A DNA stretch of 64,000 nt. It comes from Planctomycetota bacterium. GTDB taxonomy: Bacteria; Planctomycetota; SZUA-567; H5-PLA8. The stretch lies in contig JABTUM010000001.1 in NCBI GenBank assembly GCA_015075375.1, positions 1,483,201-1,547,200 on the forward strand. The letters are read 5' to 3'. The notes beneath the pieces are model-generated. The model worked only from the letters and a program-made list of their open reading frames with translations. It was not told the origin of the DNA and searched no databases. A program made the position numbers and the translations under genes. Position 1 is the first letter of the stretch, and each line of letters begins with the position of its first letter. This document shows positions 1 through 8,036 of this stretch, piece by piece.

Positions 1-494
1 TCCCCATGTCTATGGGTTTGGGGGGCCGCCCCAGCACCCTGCCCTCGGCCCGCGCCCTTGCCAGCCCGGCCATCACCCGGCTCGCGGATCAGGCTCCGTT
101 CCAGTTCGGCCACGGCCGCGCAGATCGTGAAGACCATCCGCCCCATCGGCGTGCCGGTGTCGATCGACTCTTGCAGGCTCACGAAGTCGATCCCCAGCAC
201 GCGGAATTCTTCGAGCGCCGACAACAGGTGCGTCGTGCTGCGTGGAAACCGATCGAAACGCCAGACCAGGACCACGCCGAATGCACCCTTCTTAGCATCG
301 GCCATCAAGCGGTCCAGCGTCGGCCGCGACGCCTTCGCACCGCTGACGCCCTCGTCCACGTACTCGTGGGCGATCTTCCAGCCGCGACGCTGGGCATACG
401 CGCGCAGTTCTCGGGTCTGGTTGCGGGCCGTCTGCTCACCCGTCGAAACGCGGGCGTAAATCGCGACGCGTAGCGCCGCCGAATGGCGGGCCAT
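1..494 (-). pseudogene. Serine recombinase (resolvase/invertase), frameshifted and cut by window edge
   Basis: The reverse strand from the ATG at 494 reads as a resolvase N-terminal domain. The YARVSTGEQT box carries the likely nucleophile Ser17. Further on are the VSGAKASRPTLDRLM segment, the WRFDRFPRS stretch that matches the family DRLxRS motif, and the ICAAVAELERSLIRE helix. After RE, at about positions 79-80, there is one extra base. The expected continuation (RVMAGLARARAEGRVLGRPP) is present but in another frame, so the catalytic domain is probably cut off from its DNA-binding tail. A ribosome binding site (AAGGAGG) lies just upstream of 494. The gene continues beyond position 1. It is likely to be the recombinase of a mobile element. 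A sequencing or assembly error would give the same pattern. Confidence 0.85.
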
Positions 495-766
495 GAAGGC
501 CTCCTTTTAGGTACTGGTTTGAGCGTGAAATCCGGGCGCTATATCGCAGTCATCGCCGGACCTAAATCCGAATCCGTTTTAGGGAGTACGTTAGGATACG
601 AAATTTCAGGCCCCAGAACGAGGCCCACGGCGGTCGAATTTGCGAACCGTCCGCGCGCCGCAAATCCAGGCCACGTCGCCCAACCTCGCGGGCACAGCGT
701 CTCGCGAACATCATGCGCGGAAAATCTATGGAGAAAAGGGATCGCGTGCCCGTGCGCGCCGATCGA

Positions 767-1303
767 TTACCAGAACCGGGCCTTCGGCGGGCGCCCTTGC
801 TTCTTTGCAGGAGCATCCATGACCCCGAGCAGGCTAGACAACGCCTTTAACGGCGCTCCCGTCAAGGCTTTACGAATCTCAGACGAGATGCGCTCGCGCT
901 TCGATCGCCTGCCTCCGGCCACGGCTTGCGCGAGCCGGATCGTGGCACGTCGATCTCGTCGCCGCTCTTGCTCGGCCTTTGCTGCCGCGCGGGCAGCCCG
1001 TTCTGGCGCGCGCCATGCTTCCAGAACCTGCTGAATGTCGAACGCCACGCGCTCATCACGGCCCAATGCCAGACTTCGGTGCACGGCATAGCCCTTATCG
1101 GTGTCGTAAATGCGAAAACGTAGGCGGTATCGGCCGTATTTAGCCCGGAATTGCACAACGCCTTGGTGCATAAGATGGGATTTGAGTTCGACTAAGCGCG
1201 CCCAGAGCGCAGCCGGAATCCGCTCTTGCAAGGCGCCGAGCGCTCTCGCGTCCGCTTCAGCCGGCGGCGGCGCATCCTGGAGGGTTGTAGTGTGCAGGGG
1301 CAT
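767..1303 (-). CDS. Hypothetical protein, accessory region
   Basis: About 178 residues from the ATG at 1303; I recognise no family. The middle part (VQFRAKYGRYRLRFRIYDTDKGYAVHRSL) looks like a beta-rich globular segment. The rest is an Arg/Ala-rich helix (ERAARAAAKAEQERRRDRR) and a basic tail ending in GRPPKARFW, which suggests nucleic-acid binding. The start overlaps the end of the upstream gene by 47 bases, so the two are probably cotranscribed. A longer reading to 1408 is open but lacks a convincing ribosome binding site. Origin in a mobile element is inferred from the neighbouring recombinase and sigma-like gene. Confidence 0.5.
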   Translation of the reverse strand: MPLHTTTLQDAPPPAEADARALGALQERIPAALWARLVELKSHLMHQGVVQFRAKYGRYRLRFRIYDTDKGYAVHRSLALGRDERVAFDIQQVLEAWRAPERAARAAAKAEQERRRDRRATIRLAQAVAGGRRSKRERISSEIRKALTGAPLKALSSLLGVMDAPAKKQGRPPKARFW

Positions 1304-2054
1304 GGGGAGGGCTCGCTGTTTCAGGAGGAGGAGGTATGGGCGGAGCACTGAATGTGTCGATCGAAATCGTGCCGGGCGCAATCGGCGTTGATCGCCACCA
1401 TTCGTCACCGACTTTCTCCCAGCCGCAGCGGCGTAGCCGCTCTTCGTCTTCGGGCGTCTTCGGGATCATGACCCGCCCGACGTGGGGGCCTAGTGTGAGC
1501 ATGGCCATAGGCGTGGCCGTCGTCTCCGGCCTGCGCGCGACTGGCACTGGTGCCTCGCATTCAACGCCGACACGCGTGTGACGTCGAACCGTCGCGGCGG
1601 TCTTCAACAACTCGCATACGGCGCGTTGAATGCCGAGCATACGCGGCAGGTCCTGCGTAACCACCTTTTCAGGCAGATCGACGCGATCGCCGTAGCGAGC
1701 TTCGTCGTTGCGAATTTTTTGCCGGCATGCGACTTCCGCTTTGCAGAATTGCACCATGGAAAACCGCAACATATGAGCCACTGCGACCTCCATGATCTCA
1801 TCGAGTCCTGAAGCGGAGACGACGTCCAGAACTTTGCGGATGAGGCGCGATTTGCCGGCGCCGCTTACTGTTTCACCCTCTGCGCTCGATAGTCGATCCA
1901 ACAGATCGTCCAGTCGTCCCTCCTCCGCCAGTTCGTCGAGTGTGGGCTCAGGCGGTTCGGGTGGCTCCCCCCGCCGGCGGCGCTTACGCCGCGGTTTGGT
2001 CACGATAGACACGTCGGTGAGCCTCGGCGGAATGTATTCTAGCGGGTCTTGCAT
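1257..2054 (-). CDS. Hypothetical protein with proline-rich C-terminus
   Basis: The start chosen is the ATG at 2054, which has a GGGGAG site a few bases upstream; an earlier ATG at 2099 has none. The product is about 265 residues. It has a basic patch near the start (TKPRRKRRRRGE), an acidic leucine-rich helix (LDELAEEGRLDDLLDRL), a helical core containing two cysteines (FCKAEVACRQK), and a C-terminal proline-rich tail (PPIPPPPETASPPH). I do not recognise the family. It lies between the sigma-like gene and another unknown on the same strand, so a three-gene accessory operon is likely. Confidence 0.5.
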   Translation of the reverse strand: MQDPLEYIPPRLTDVSIVTKPRRKRRRRGEPPEPPEPTLDELAEEGRLDDLLDRLSSAEGETVSGAGKSRLIRKVLDVVSASGLDEIMEVAVAHMLRFSMVQFCKAEVACRQKIRNDEARYGDRVDLPEKVVTQDLPRMLGIQRAVCELLKTAATVRRHTRVGVECEAPVPVARRPETTATPMAMLTLGPHVGRVMIPKTPEDEERLRRCGWEKVGDEWWRSTPIAPGTISIDTFSAPPIPPPPETASPPHAPAHYNPPGCAAAG

Positions 2055-2178
2055 TTGAACTCCCCCCACGTCGATCGGCCCGAATTGTAACGTCCACAAA
2101 CCCTAAAAAATAGCCCCTTGTGCACCGAATTCGCTAATGGCTATGTTCTCCGTAGCCGCATCTCAAAGATAAGAGCCA

Positions 2179-2206
2179 GGCCGCGCCGGCAACCTCCGGC
2201 GCGGCC
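2179..2206 (-). terminator. Stem-loop after the sigma-like gene
   Basis: A perfect 11-bp inverted repeat (2179-2189 and 2196-2206, arm GGCCGCGCCGG) encloses a 6-base loop. It lies just past the stop codon at 2215 of the minus-strand sigma-like gene. The minus strand beyond it reads TGGCTCTTATCTTTG, a poor U-tract. It is therefore either a weak intrinsic terminator or an mRNA-stabilising hairpin between this gene and the next. Confidence 0.6.
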
Positions 2207-2214
2207 CAGTGGAC

Positions 2215-2898
2215 TCATCGTGTCGGCGGCAGGATGTCCGCCCCGAACGCTTCCAGAACCAGCGTGCCCAACTCGGCTTTGTTCTGTGTGATCCGGCCCG
2301 GCGAGACGCCCAGCGCGGCGGCCATCTCCCGTTGCTCCCAGCCCTCGGCCAAGCCGCACAAGATCGCCCTGAGGCGCGGTGAAAGCTGCGCCGCGAACGC
2401 GCTCCAATCCAAATGAACGCGCGCCCGTTCCGCCGGCGAGTCATGCTCGGCCGTCGTCAGCGAGCGCCCGACGCGGTCGGGACGCGCCATCTCGTTTTGC
2501 TGGAACTCCAGTTTGGGCCGTCGGCGGGAAGCGCCCAGAAGGCGATGGAGACTGAGGACATTGGCGCGGCCCAACCGATGCGCGCACGGATCCATGGCAT
2601 CCGTGACGGAACTGCCGCCGGCCGCCAACCGCCCGGAGCGCGCCGTATGCCAGGCGACCCATGCGAGTTGTGAAGCGGGTAGCCAAGTGCCACGGCGGGC
2701 CGCGCTGCGGAAGTTCAACCAGGCGTGTGCGATGACCTCAGCAGCAGCTTCTTCCTGATCGACCGAGTTACGGGCAACGGCGCGTCCGATCCGCTCGGCA
2801 CGGCTGTTCAACTCGGGGAGCAGGGCTTCGAACTGGGCGGCGATCTCGGCGTCTGAAGGGGCGGCATCCGGCAATGTGACGGCGGCAGCGGTTGTCAT
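2215..2898 (-). CDS. Sigma-70-like (ECF type) regulator
   Basis: The ATG at 2898 is preceded by AGGAGG at a good distance and encodes about 227 residues. The N-terminal third has a region-2-like pattern (RIGRAVARNSVDQEEAAAEVIAHAWLNF), which resembles the core-binding helices of ECF sigma factors. The C-terminal 60 residues form a clear region-4-type helix-turn-helix (LSPRLRAILCGLAEGW, then REMAAALGVSPGRITQNKAEL). The middle is Arg-rich and not conserved. A sigma factor or sigma-like transcription factor of a mobile element is the best reading. Its targets are not visible. It begins the minus-strand group that runs to position 767. Confidence 0.6.
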   Translation of the reverse strand: MTTAAAVTLPDAAPSDAEIAAQFEALLPELNSRAERIGRAVARNSVDQEEAAAEVIAHAWLNFRSAARRGTWLPASQLAWVAWHTARSGRLAAGGSSVTDAMDPCAHRLGRANVLSLHRLLGASRRRPKLEFQQNEMARPDRVGRSLTTAEHDSPAERARVHLDWSAFAAQLSPRLRAILCGLAEGWEQREMAAALGVSPGRITQNKAELGTLVLEAFGADILPPTR

Positions 2899-3598
2899 GG
2901 TCGGCCTCCTGGAATGGCCACGCGCGCGCAGCTGATCCCAGGCGCCCACGCGCCCAGGAACAGGAGCGGAGCGCGGGGCCGGGTGGGTACGGCGGTCAGT
3001 CTGGGTCGTCGTCATCACGACCGTTCGCGATCCATATCAGCAGGATCGCGACGGCGAGGACGAGTACGCGAAAATCGAGGGAGTCCATGAATGAAGTTCT
3101 CCTCCGGGGGTCGGGGCTGATTGCGCGCAGGTTGCGGGTGGCCTTATCGAAATTCTAGATAGCGTGCGGGGGGAAGGGCGTGGCAGGGCCGGCAGCACAA
3201 GCGTCCGGCGAGCGGGGCGTGGCGTCGCAGAGCGCTGGCCGGAGACCGACAGTGGGAATGCTTCGTGGATCAGCCCTAAATAGGGCTAGGCGTGCACATT
3301 TCATTGTAACGCAAAATCGGTCCGAATTTAGTTAGCGCGCTGAGGGGCTCAGGGCTTCGCAGCCGTAGCAGGCTTCGGTTGCCCTTCACAGCTGTTCTGG
3401 CGACAGCTACTTGCTGTGCGTCCAGTGATCTTTCTGGCGGAAGGTAGCGCATTGACGTGCGTTTCAAGCGACAACAAACTCTTTGGTCGGGTGCGGGCCT
3501 TCTTGGATGGCGGAGACAGAAAAAGCCCTGGCCGAGTGCACTAGCGACCAGAACCATGCTATAGTTCACTGCCGAACTTTAGTATGGCGTAAGTATGG
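2899..3598. other. Stretch without a supported gene, upstream of the cassette array
   Basis: About 700 bases separate the sigma-like gene from the first attC site. Several short open frames exist, but none has a good ribosome binding site or a recognisable product. The part after about 3270 is lower in GC and could be the eroded remains of an earlier cassette. I see no integrase gene and no attI-like site here. Confidence 0.4.
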
Positions 3599-3693
3599 GC
3601 CTAGCCAGGCGTTGTAACAGACAGCGGGGCCTGATAGCTTTTATGGATATTAGCTCACTGGCACCCCGCCGCCGCTGAGCTTGGACGTTGGGA
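3599..3693 (+). repeat. attC site 1 (integron recombination site, degenerate)
   Basis: This 95-base imperfect palindrome begins with an R''-like box (GCCTAGC, 3599-3605) and ends with an R'-like box (GTTGGGA, 3687-3693). The internal arms pair through AGCGGGGC and CCCCGCCGCCGCT with an extra A in the top arm. Base by base it resembles attC site 3 at 4811-4906: both share CAGGCG near the left end, GCGGGGC, and CCCCGCCGCCGC. The left arm is more eroded than in the other four sites. Confidence 0.65.
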
Positions 3694-3702
3694 ACCATTC
3701 CG

Positions 3703-4236
3703 ATGTCGAATAAGAAAAAGGTGCCATGCAACTCGTGCGGAACTTTGATTCCACCCTTAGACCACGAGCGATTGGGAGGACAATGTCGCCTTTGCAAGAG
3801 TGGTCAAAGGACAAACCATGACCCCAAGATCTCGTGTAAGATAAAATTTTCGAACAGTAGTAATCTAAGCAATAGAGTTGACATTACATTTGCAGTGCGA
3901 GCAAAACATTTCTTGGAGATAATGCGTGACGCAATGGGAATAACCAAAGCCAACACGTGCGAATTAGAGGCTCAACGTGCGCTAATCAAACACGCTCTCA
4001 GCTTCAGGATCGATTTTGAAATTAACGACGATCATTGGGGCCGAACTGGCCAAGCGCTTTTGAAAGAATTCGAAAAAGGAAAAGCCTGGATTGAAGAAGA
4101 AGATGGAAAGCAAATCAGATTTTCAGATCTACAGAGGCATGAATGGGTCGATACTCATCTAAACTTAGGCGGATTCGAATACAGAAAACTTGATGGAAGT
4201 TTATACCTTAAAATGGATACCATGCATTTTGATTAA
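3703..4236 (+). CDS. Cassette gene 1: zinc-ribbon protein of unknown function
   Basis: 177 residues from the ATG at 3703, ten bases after attC site 1. A TTG at 3688 would lie inside the recombination box. Cys9, Cys12, Cys28 and Cys31 form two CxxC knuckles, a likely zinc ribbon. The rest is a mixed alpha/beta domain (VDITFAVRAKHFLEIMRD, DFEINDDHWGRTGQALLKEFEKG) that I cannot assign. Base composition is clearly more AT-rich than the surroundings, as is common for integron cassettes of foreign origin. The stop lies eight bases before attC site 2, so gene plus site form one cassette. Transcription presumably comes from an upstream promoter; none is evident. Confidence 0.75.
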   Translation: MSNKKKVPCNSCGTLIPPLDHERLGGQCRLCKSGQRTNHDPKISCKIKFSNSSNLSNRVDITFAVRAKHFLEIMRDAMGITKANTCELEAQRALIKHALSFRIDFEINDDHWGRTGQALLKEFEKGKAWIEEEDGKQIRFSDLQRHEWVDTHLNLGGFEYRKLDGSLYLKMDTMHFD

Positions 4237-4244
4237 GTAGTAGT

Positions 4245-4375
4245 GCCCAACATGCCGCTCAACGGGCGCGGTGCCGATTAACAGCAAGTTCGATGCTTTT
4301 CTGGATAACCTTCGTCTATTAGGCTGCCGTCACGTGGACGGTGAGAGGCACCGCCCCGTTAGCTTATCGTTCGGC
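4245..4375 (+). repeat. attC site 2
   Basis: This is a 131-base site. The outer boxes GCCCAAC (4245-4251) and GTTCGGC (4369-4375) pair with one mismatch. Next come five unpaired bases on each side (ATGCC against the complement of TTATC). A long inner stem follows, GCT-AACGGG-GCGGTGCC, in which the top strand carries two extra bases. Paired outer boxes, an unpaired spacer, and one or two extrahelical bases on one strand are the structural marks of attC sites. The large loop makes it one of the longer sites in this array. Confidence 0.8.
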
Positions 4376-4376
4376 G

Positions 4377-4727
4377 ATGAAAGCGGGAGGAGTTGTGAAA
4401 CGATTACCATTACTCCTCCTCCTCTCCATCGGTTGCGGTGGTGCGCCCCAATCAGCACCGATTCAATCGCCCCCAGCACAGGAGAAGGTCGTGAGTGAGC
4501 CATCATCGGGCACGATTGAAGAGTTGCTCTCCCAAATCGAGGCGATCCCTGGCGGCACCAAGTCCTTCAAGTTGTTTGTGCCCCAAAAACTCACGTTGAA
4601 GGGAGAGCCAATCGACCAAGGCCCGGCAATGGCAGTGGTGCTGGATAAGCTACTAGGCAAGGATTTGTTCCCGGACGGCTTTGAGCAGCGCCCTACTGGG
4701 CGATGGTATAAGTACAAGGCCGACTGA
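4377..4727 (+). CDS. Cassette gene 2: small lipoprotein of unknown function
   Basis: The ATG at 4377 lies just past attC site 2. A GTG at 4395 with GGAGG upstream (4386-4390) is an equally good or better start. Either way the product opens with a basic residue pair, a hydrophobic run (LPLLLLLS) and a lipobox (LSIGC), so it should be exported and lipid-anchored at Cys. The mature part is about 90 residues. It starts with a Pro/Ser-rich linker and then has a domain (TIEELLSQIEAIPGG, DKLLGKDLFPDGFEQ) that I do not recognise. Stop to attC site 3 is about 80 bases. The arrangement of one gene followed by one attC matches the other cassettes. Confidence 0.7.
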   Translation: MKAGGVVKRLPLLLLLSIGCGGAPQSAPIQSPPAQEKVVSEPSSGTIEELLSQIEAIPGGTKSFKLFVPQKLTLKGEPIDQGPAMAVVLDKLLGKDLFPDGFEQRPTGRWYKYKAD

Positions 4728-4810
4728 CGAAACCCCTACGACGCTGACCTCAACGCGGAAATGGCGACTCCTCGGGACGGGTGCTTGTCGAAATGGGTAC
4801 GGGTTCGAGC

Positions 4811-4906
4811 GCCGAACCAGGCGCTGCAGTAGACGGCGGGGCATGTTAGGTTTCTGGGGAATACAGTTCGCCGGCGCCCCGCCGCCGCGGAGCGTAAACG
4901 TTATGC
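4811..4906 (+). repeat. attC site 3
   Basis: A 96-base site with R'' GCCGAAC (4811-4817) and R' GTTATGC (4900-4906). The inner arms pair over CGGCGGGGC/GCCCCGCCG, with extra G and A bases on the top strand at the same relative places as in attC site 4. It is about equal in length to attC site 1 and clearly related to it in sequence, which indicates a common origin. Confidence 0.8.
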
Positions 4907-4924
4907 CGAAAGGAGAAGTTGCCC

Positions 4925-5398
4925 GTGAACGATCAGTGGTACTTCACGTATGGCAGCAGCCTCGCCACTGACCAGAAGAAGAACCGCACCGGTTTTATCC
5001 GAGAGGTAAAACGAGCTCGGCTCGACGGATACCGACTGGCGTTCAACAAGCGAGGGAGCGATGGGAGCGGGAAGGCGAACATCGTGGCAGAGCCGGGCGA
5101 GACTGTCTGGTGCACGGTCTTCCGATGCAGCCCGGACGCCCTGCGCGAGATGGACAAGCACGAAGGTGTGGCCGGTGGCCACTACAGTCGTACAGCAGTG
5201 CGCGTTCGCGGTGATGGCGACGAGGCACTGGATGCCGTCGCCTACGTCGCCGGAACCGCGTTTCTCGACAACTCGCTCAGCCCGAGCCATGAATACCTCC
5301 AGACAATCCTCCGCGGGGCTCGAGAGCACCACCTCCCCGATGACTACATCAGCCGTGTCCAGGCGGTCGCAAGCCAATCAGATTCCGCCGATCGGTAA
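4925..5398 (+). CDS. Cassette gene 3: gamma-glutamylcyclotransferase-like protein
   Basis: 157 residues from the GTG at 4925, which sits about 8 bases after AGGAGAA; a TTG at 4919 is too close to that site. The N-terminus has the family's substrate loop (WYFTYGSSL, YGSSL at residues 9-13). The catalytic acid is Glu80 in DKHEG, followed by the usual strand HYSRTAVRV. Length and fold pattern fit the GGCT/AIG2-like superfamily, whose members cleave gamma-glutamyl peptides to 5-oxoproline. Some relatives act on other amine conjugates, so the substrate is open. No signal peptide, so cytosolic. The stop codon lies seven bases before attC site 4. Confidence 0.85.
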   Translation: MNDQWYFTYGSSLATDQKKNRTGFIREVKRARLDGYRLAFNKRGSDGSGKANIVAEPGETVWCTVFRCSPDALREMDKHEGVAGGHYSRTAVRVRGDGDEALDAVAYVAGTAFLDNSLSPSHEYLQTILRGAREHHLPDDYISRVQAVASQSDSADR

Positions 5399-5404
5399 GG
5401 TTCG

Positions 5405-5463
5405 GCCTAATAAGCCGATGCAGCGGACGGCCTTCGCCGCCGCTGATCGGCAAGGCGTTGGTA
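5405..5463 (+). repeat. attC site 4 (short canonical form)
   Basis: The clearest site in the array, 59 bases. R'' is GCCTAAT (5405-5411) and R' is GTTGGTA (5457-5463). The arms GCCGAT-CAGCGG-CGGC pair perfectly except for one extra G and one extra A on the top strand, closed by a CTTC-type loop. Two extrahelical bases on one arm are the feature that integron integrases read to choose the strand. Confidence 0.9.
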
Positions 5464-5471
5464 GGAAATAG

Positions 5472-6383
5472 ATGACAAAGATCATCATCACGATACTAAT
5501 ACTGGCGGCTCTGATTCTCCTCTTGGCCTATAGACGCGAGAAAAGCCAGCAGGCCGCCCCCGCAAGTCACGTGCATGTTGAGTTTATCAACGCGTCGGAC
5601 AAGTCCGTGATCGCGGTGTCCGACATGCCGGTGGACCAGCTCCCCGATTCCTTTAGGATCGACACGTCTCTGGAGATGGCTGGCAAGAAATGGTCGGTCA
5701 CGGATGCTGAGCCAGCGGACAAGGCGGATTTCGCCGCGTCTGGCAAACTCCGGGTGACCCTCGCAGAGATCACCATGATGGCTCCAGGGGATTTGCTGTT
5801 CTCTTTGCCGACGATTTCCAACGACTGCGGCAGTCCGGTAGGCGATACCCTCCCCCACGATGGTCTTTTCCAGATACAGGAAGACGATTGGCGGCAGATT
5901 GAGTTCGTGAGCAGCGACCAGGTTGGCCAAGTGGAGTTGGAACTCAACGACATCCGCAAAATCTACTCAGAACGCGGTGATGGGGTCGGGTTCCGAGAGA
6001 TACATGTCCGTGAGAGGATACCGACTCCACTCATGGGCGCAGTTCTGTCGATCGAGAGACTTCGCTCGTTCTTTCCGCTAAAGCGGAAGTTCGATGCGGT
6101 CTCCATCCGCAGAACCCCGGGGACAATCCCGACTAGTTTCGCGTGGACGGCCGAAGCCGGTCCTGTGCTCTGGGGAATTGCATCTGAAGATAGAACAATC
6201 GTAGTACTATGCCTCTCGCCTGCGCCTTGCCAGTCAGAACTGCTCGCCGATGGTCTCGCGAAGATGACTCGCGAGGCTGGAGTACTTCTGGTCGACTGGT
6301 GCCGTGCGCAATATGTGACAGGTGACAAGGAGCAGTTTCTGAAGTACCTGGAACCGAAGAACAAACAGGATGCCAACCAATAG
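5472..6383 (+). CDS. Cassette gene 4: membrane-anchored protein of unknown function
   Basis: 303 residues from the ATG at 5472, eight bases past attC site 4. Residues 3-20 (KIIITILILAALILLLAY) form a single N-terminal membrane anchor followed by RREK, so the bulk should face the periplasm. The soluble part has beta-strand patterns (HVHVEFINASDKSVIAV, QVELELNDIRKIY) and a late CLSPAPC pair of cysteines. I know no family for it. The stop codon lies inside attC site 5, a normal cassette arrangement. At about 0.9 kb it is a large cassette. Confidence 0.75.
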   Translation: MTKIIITILILAALILLLAYRREKSQQAAPASHVHVEFINASDKSVIAVSDMPVDQLPDSFRIDTSLEMAGKKWSVTDAEPADKADFAASGKLRVTLAEITMMAPGDLLFSLPTISNDCGSPVGDTLPHDGLFQIQEDDWRQIEFVSSDQVGQVELELNDIRKIYSERGDGVGFREIHVRERIPTPLMGAVLSIERLRSFFPLKRKFDAVSIRRTPGTIPTSFAWTAEAGPVLWGIASEDRTIVVLCLSPAPCQSELLADGLAKMTREAGVLLVDWCRAQYVTGDKEQFLKYLEPKNKQDANQ

Positions 6384-6456
6384 ATCCAGCTGACGCTGTT
6401 CCCCGCCGCTCGTTCCTCGCTCTGGGGTACAGCGCAGCCGACCTTCGCGTTGGCCC
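6372..6456 (+). repeat. attC site 5 (end of array)
   Basis: The outer boxes TGCCAAC (6372-6378) and GTTGGCC (6450-6456) are complementary over GCCAAC/GTTGGC. The inner arms AGCTG-CGCTGT-CCCC pair with the GGGG-ACAGCG-CAGC stretch, with an extra A on the top strand. The stop codon of the upstream gene falls inside the left box region. No further site is visible downstream. Confidence 0.75.
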
Positions 6457-6912
6457 ATACCTGTCGGCAATGAATCCCACTTTGCCGGCTAGGCATAGGC
6501 CGCCGTTCCCCACCAACCTACACTGCAACCACCACGCGCCTTCGACTCTGGCGCTTGGCGCGCCGAACCTCTGCGGTCAGCATCTCGGTGATGCCTTCCA
6601 GCGCCTCGTCAATCAGGGCGCCGTCCTCGTCCACGGAACCCATCAATATTTCGGTGCCCGTGCAAATGCATAGGCGCGGCGCTGCGGATCTGGCACGCCC
6701 TGCTCGAAGCGCATGTATTCAGGCTCCGAAAATTACCCACTGAGCGTCGTAGGCGCGCTAGCGAATGGGGTCTCCAATAAAAATCTAGCGAAGACGGCAA
6801 TATTAGGTATGGCAAACGTGCTGGTGGCTGAATACTCCTGTTGTGGAAACCAAGATGCATTAGCATCTCGGTACTCCATTAATTCTAACGCAAAACCCAT
6901 ATATAATATCCG
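6457..6912. other. Stretch with only tiny possible genes
   Basis: No gene of normal size is supported here. On the minus strand two very small frames are linked by a TGATG overlap: 6643-6714 (23 residues, ATG with GGAG upstream) and 6518-6643 (41 residues, starting MGSVDEDGALIDEALEGITEML and ending in a basic tail). They may be remnants or real small genes. Nothing about them identifies a function. The DNA next to the following gene is AT-rich. Confidence 0.3.
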
Positions 6913-7929
6913 TTACCTATTTTGACCCTTCTTCTCGCGATCCCTGTCCCTATTCTGCATGACTCTGCCACGGTATGCCGATGCAGCAGCTTCTATGGAT
7001 CCGTAGAAGGATGCTTGGATCTCAATCGAGGGCGAGATCGCTTCAAATCGCCTGTATGCTGCAAATAAGAACGGATCGGACTGGAGCATCAATTCTGAGA
7101 TCGGATGTAAAATGGGTACTATTCCGTCAAGGTATTCATGCTGCTCGTGTAGAAACCGGTAAAGACCACGAGCAGGCGCGTCTGCCAAGGCACCGGTATC
7201 TACGAGGTGCTTTCGGATTTCGGTCATACCGCGAACGTAACATGCATGAAGTAAATCGGTCGCATCTACCATCAAGCACTTCGCGAATAGCCTGCGAGCG
7301 GCATTTTTTGACTTTTGTGCCCGCAATAATTCAAGACTGGCAAGGCTGGGATTGACGCAAGCTGTCTTTAGAAGCTTCTCGCGAAACATAGCATACCCCA
7401 GCGGTCGTGAAATCTCCTTGTGGTCTTGATCGGACTCCCCCAGCAGCCTTGTAATGCGCACTTTGAAGGCGGCATCCGGAAACTCCATCCCCACCTGCAT
7501 CACAAGCTGCTTTTCTAATCGCTCACTGCATTCCACGCAGGCGCGATTCGTCTCCTCAATAAGCTGCTCGTTCAGCTTTCTATCGCCCCATTTATCACTC
7601 CAGAAGACGTCGATTTTGCGTGAGATCCTAGCACTCCGCATACGGATTACGGCAGGTCCGATTCTGGGTAGAGGCTTGCCTGGTATGGCAAGCAGCGCAT
7701 CTAGGATCCTTGCCCATGGCCTGTCCGCTTCGGTTAACGCGATCAGCGATCTCCCGCCGCAAACTACATCAGCCATTGAGTCCTGTGCCGGTAGGTATGC
7801 TGGAATCGTGAGTTTAGTACCCGATGCCTCCCGAATCTGAACACTCCACATCTCCATCGACACCTCAACCGGCGGCTTAAGTGCAGGAAGGGCAATGGGT
7901 AAGATCCTTTCGTGGGTCCACTCGGGCAT
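6913..7929 (-). CDS. Unknown protein divergent from the RT operon
   Basis: About 338 residues from the ATG at 7929, which has AGAGG five bases upstream. An ATG at 7989 is also open but has no ribosome binding site and overlaps a 12-bp palindrome. I recognise no domain. The sequence is mixed alpha/beta, with cysteines in CVECSERLEKQL and an Arg/Lys-rich end (RDRDREKKGQNR). It faces the HTH/RT operon across a control region of about 100 bases, so common regulation and a shared role are plausible but unproven. Confidence 0.55.
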   Translation of the reverse strand: MPEWTHERILPIALPALKPPVEVSMEMWSVQIREASGTKLTIPAYLPAQDSMADVVCGGRSLIALTEADRPWARILDALLAIPGKPLPRIGPAVIRMRSARISRKIDVFWSDKWGDRKLNEQLIEETNRACVECSERLEKQLVMQVGMEFPDAAFKVRITRLLGESDQDHKEISRPLGYAMFREKLLKTACVNPSLASLELLRAQKSKNAARRLFAKCLMVDATDLLHACYVRGMTEIRKHLVDTGALADAPARGLYRFLHEQHEYLDGIVPILHPISELMLQSDPFLFAAYRRFEAISPSIEIQASFYGSIEAAASAYRGRVMQNRDRDREKKGQNR

Positions 7930-7986
7930 TGAAACCTCTGCACCTTCCAATTCTCCATTTTCGGTAGAGCAGGGCCGAATTTTCCC

Positions 7987-7998
7987 CATCTATAGATG
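7987..7998. promoter_or_regulatory. Palindrome in the divergent control region (candidate operator)
   Basis: CATCTATAGATG is a perfect 12-bp palindrome between the minus-strand unknown gene and the HTH gene that begins at 8037. Its position suits an operator for a dimeric regulator, most simply the small HTH protein encoded next to it. This is inferred from place and symmetry only. Confidence 0.4.
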
Positions 7999-8036
7999 TT
8001 TGTCCAGTCGTGACCATTAGCGAAGGAGTGACGAAA

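Noticed and set aside
3276..3797. Two minus-strand frames between the sigma-like gene and the first cassette
   Set aside because: No ribosome binding site and no recognisable protein; the second lies across attC site 1.
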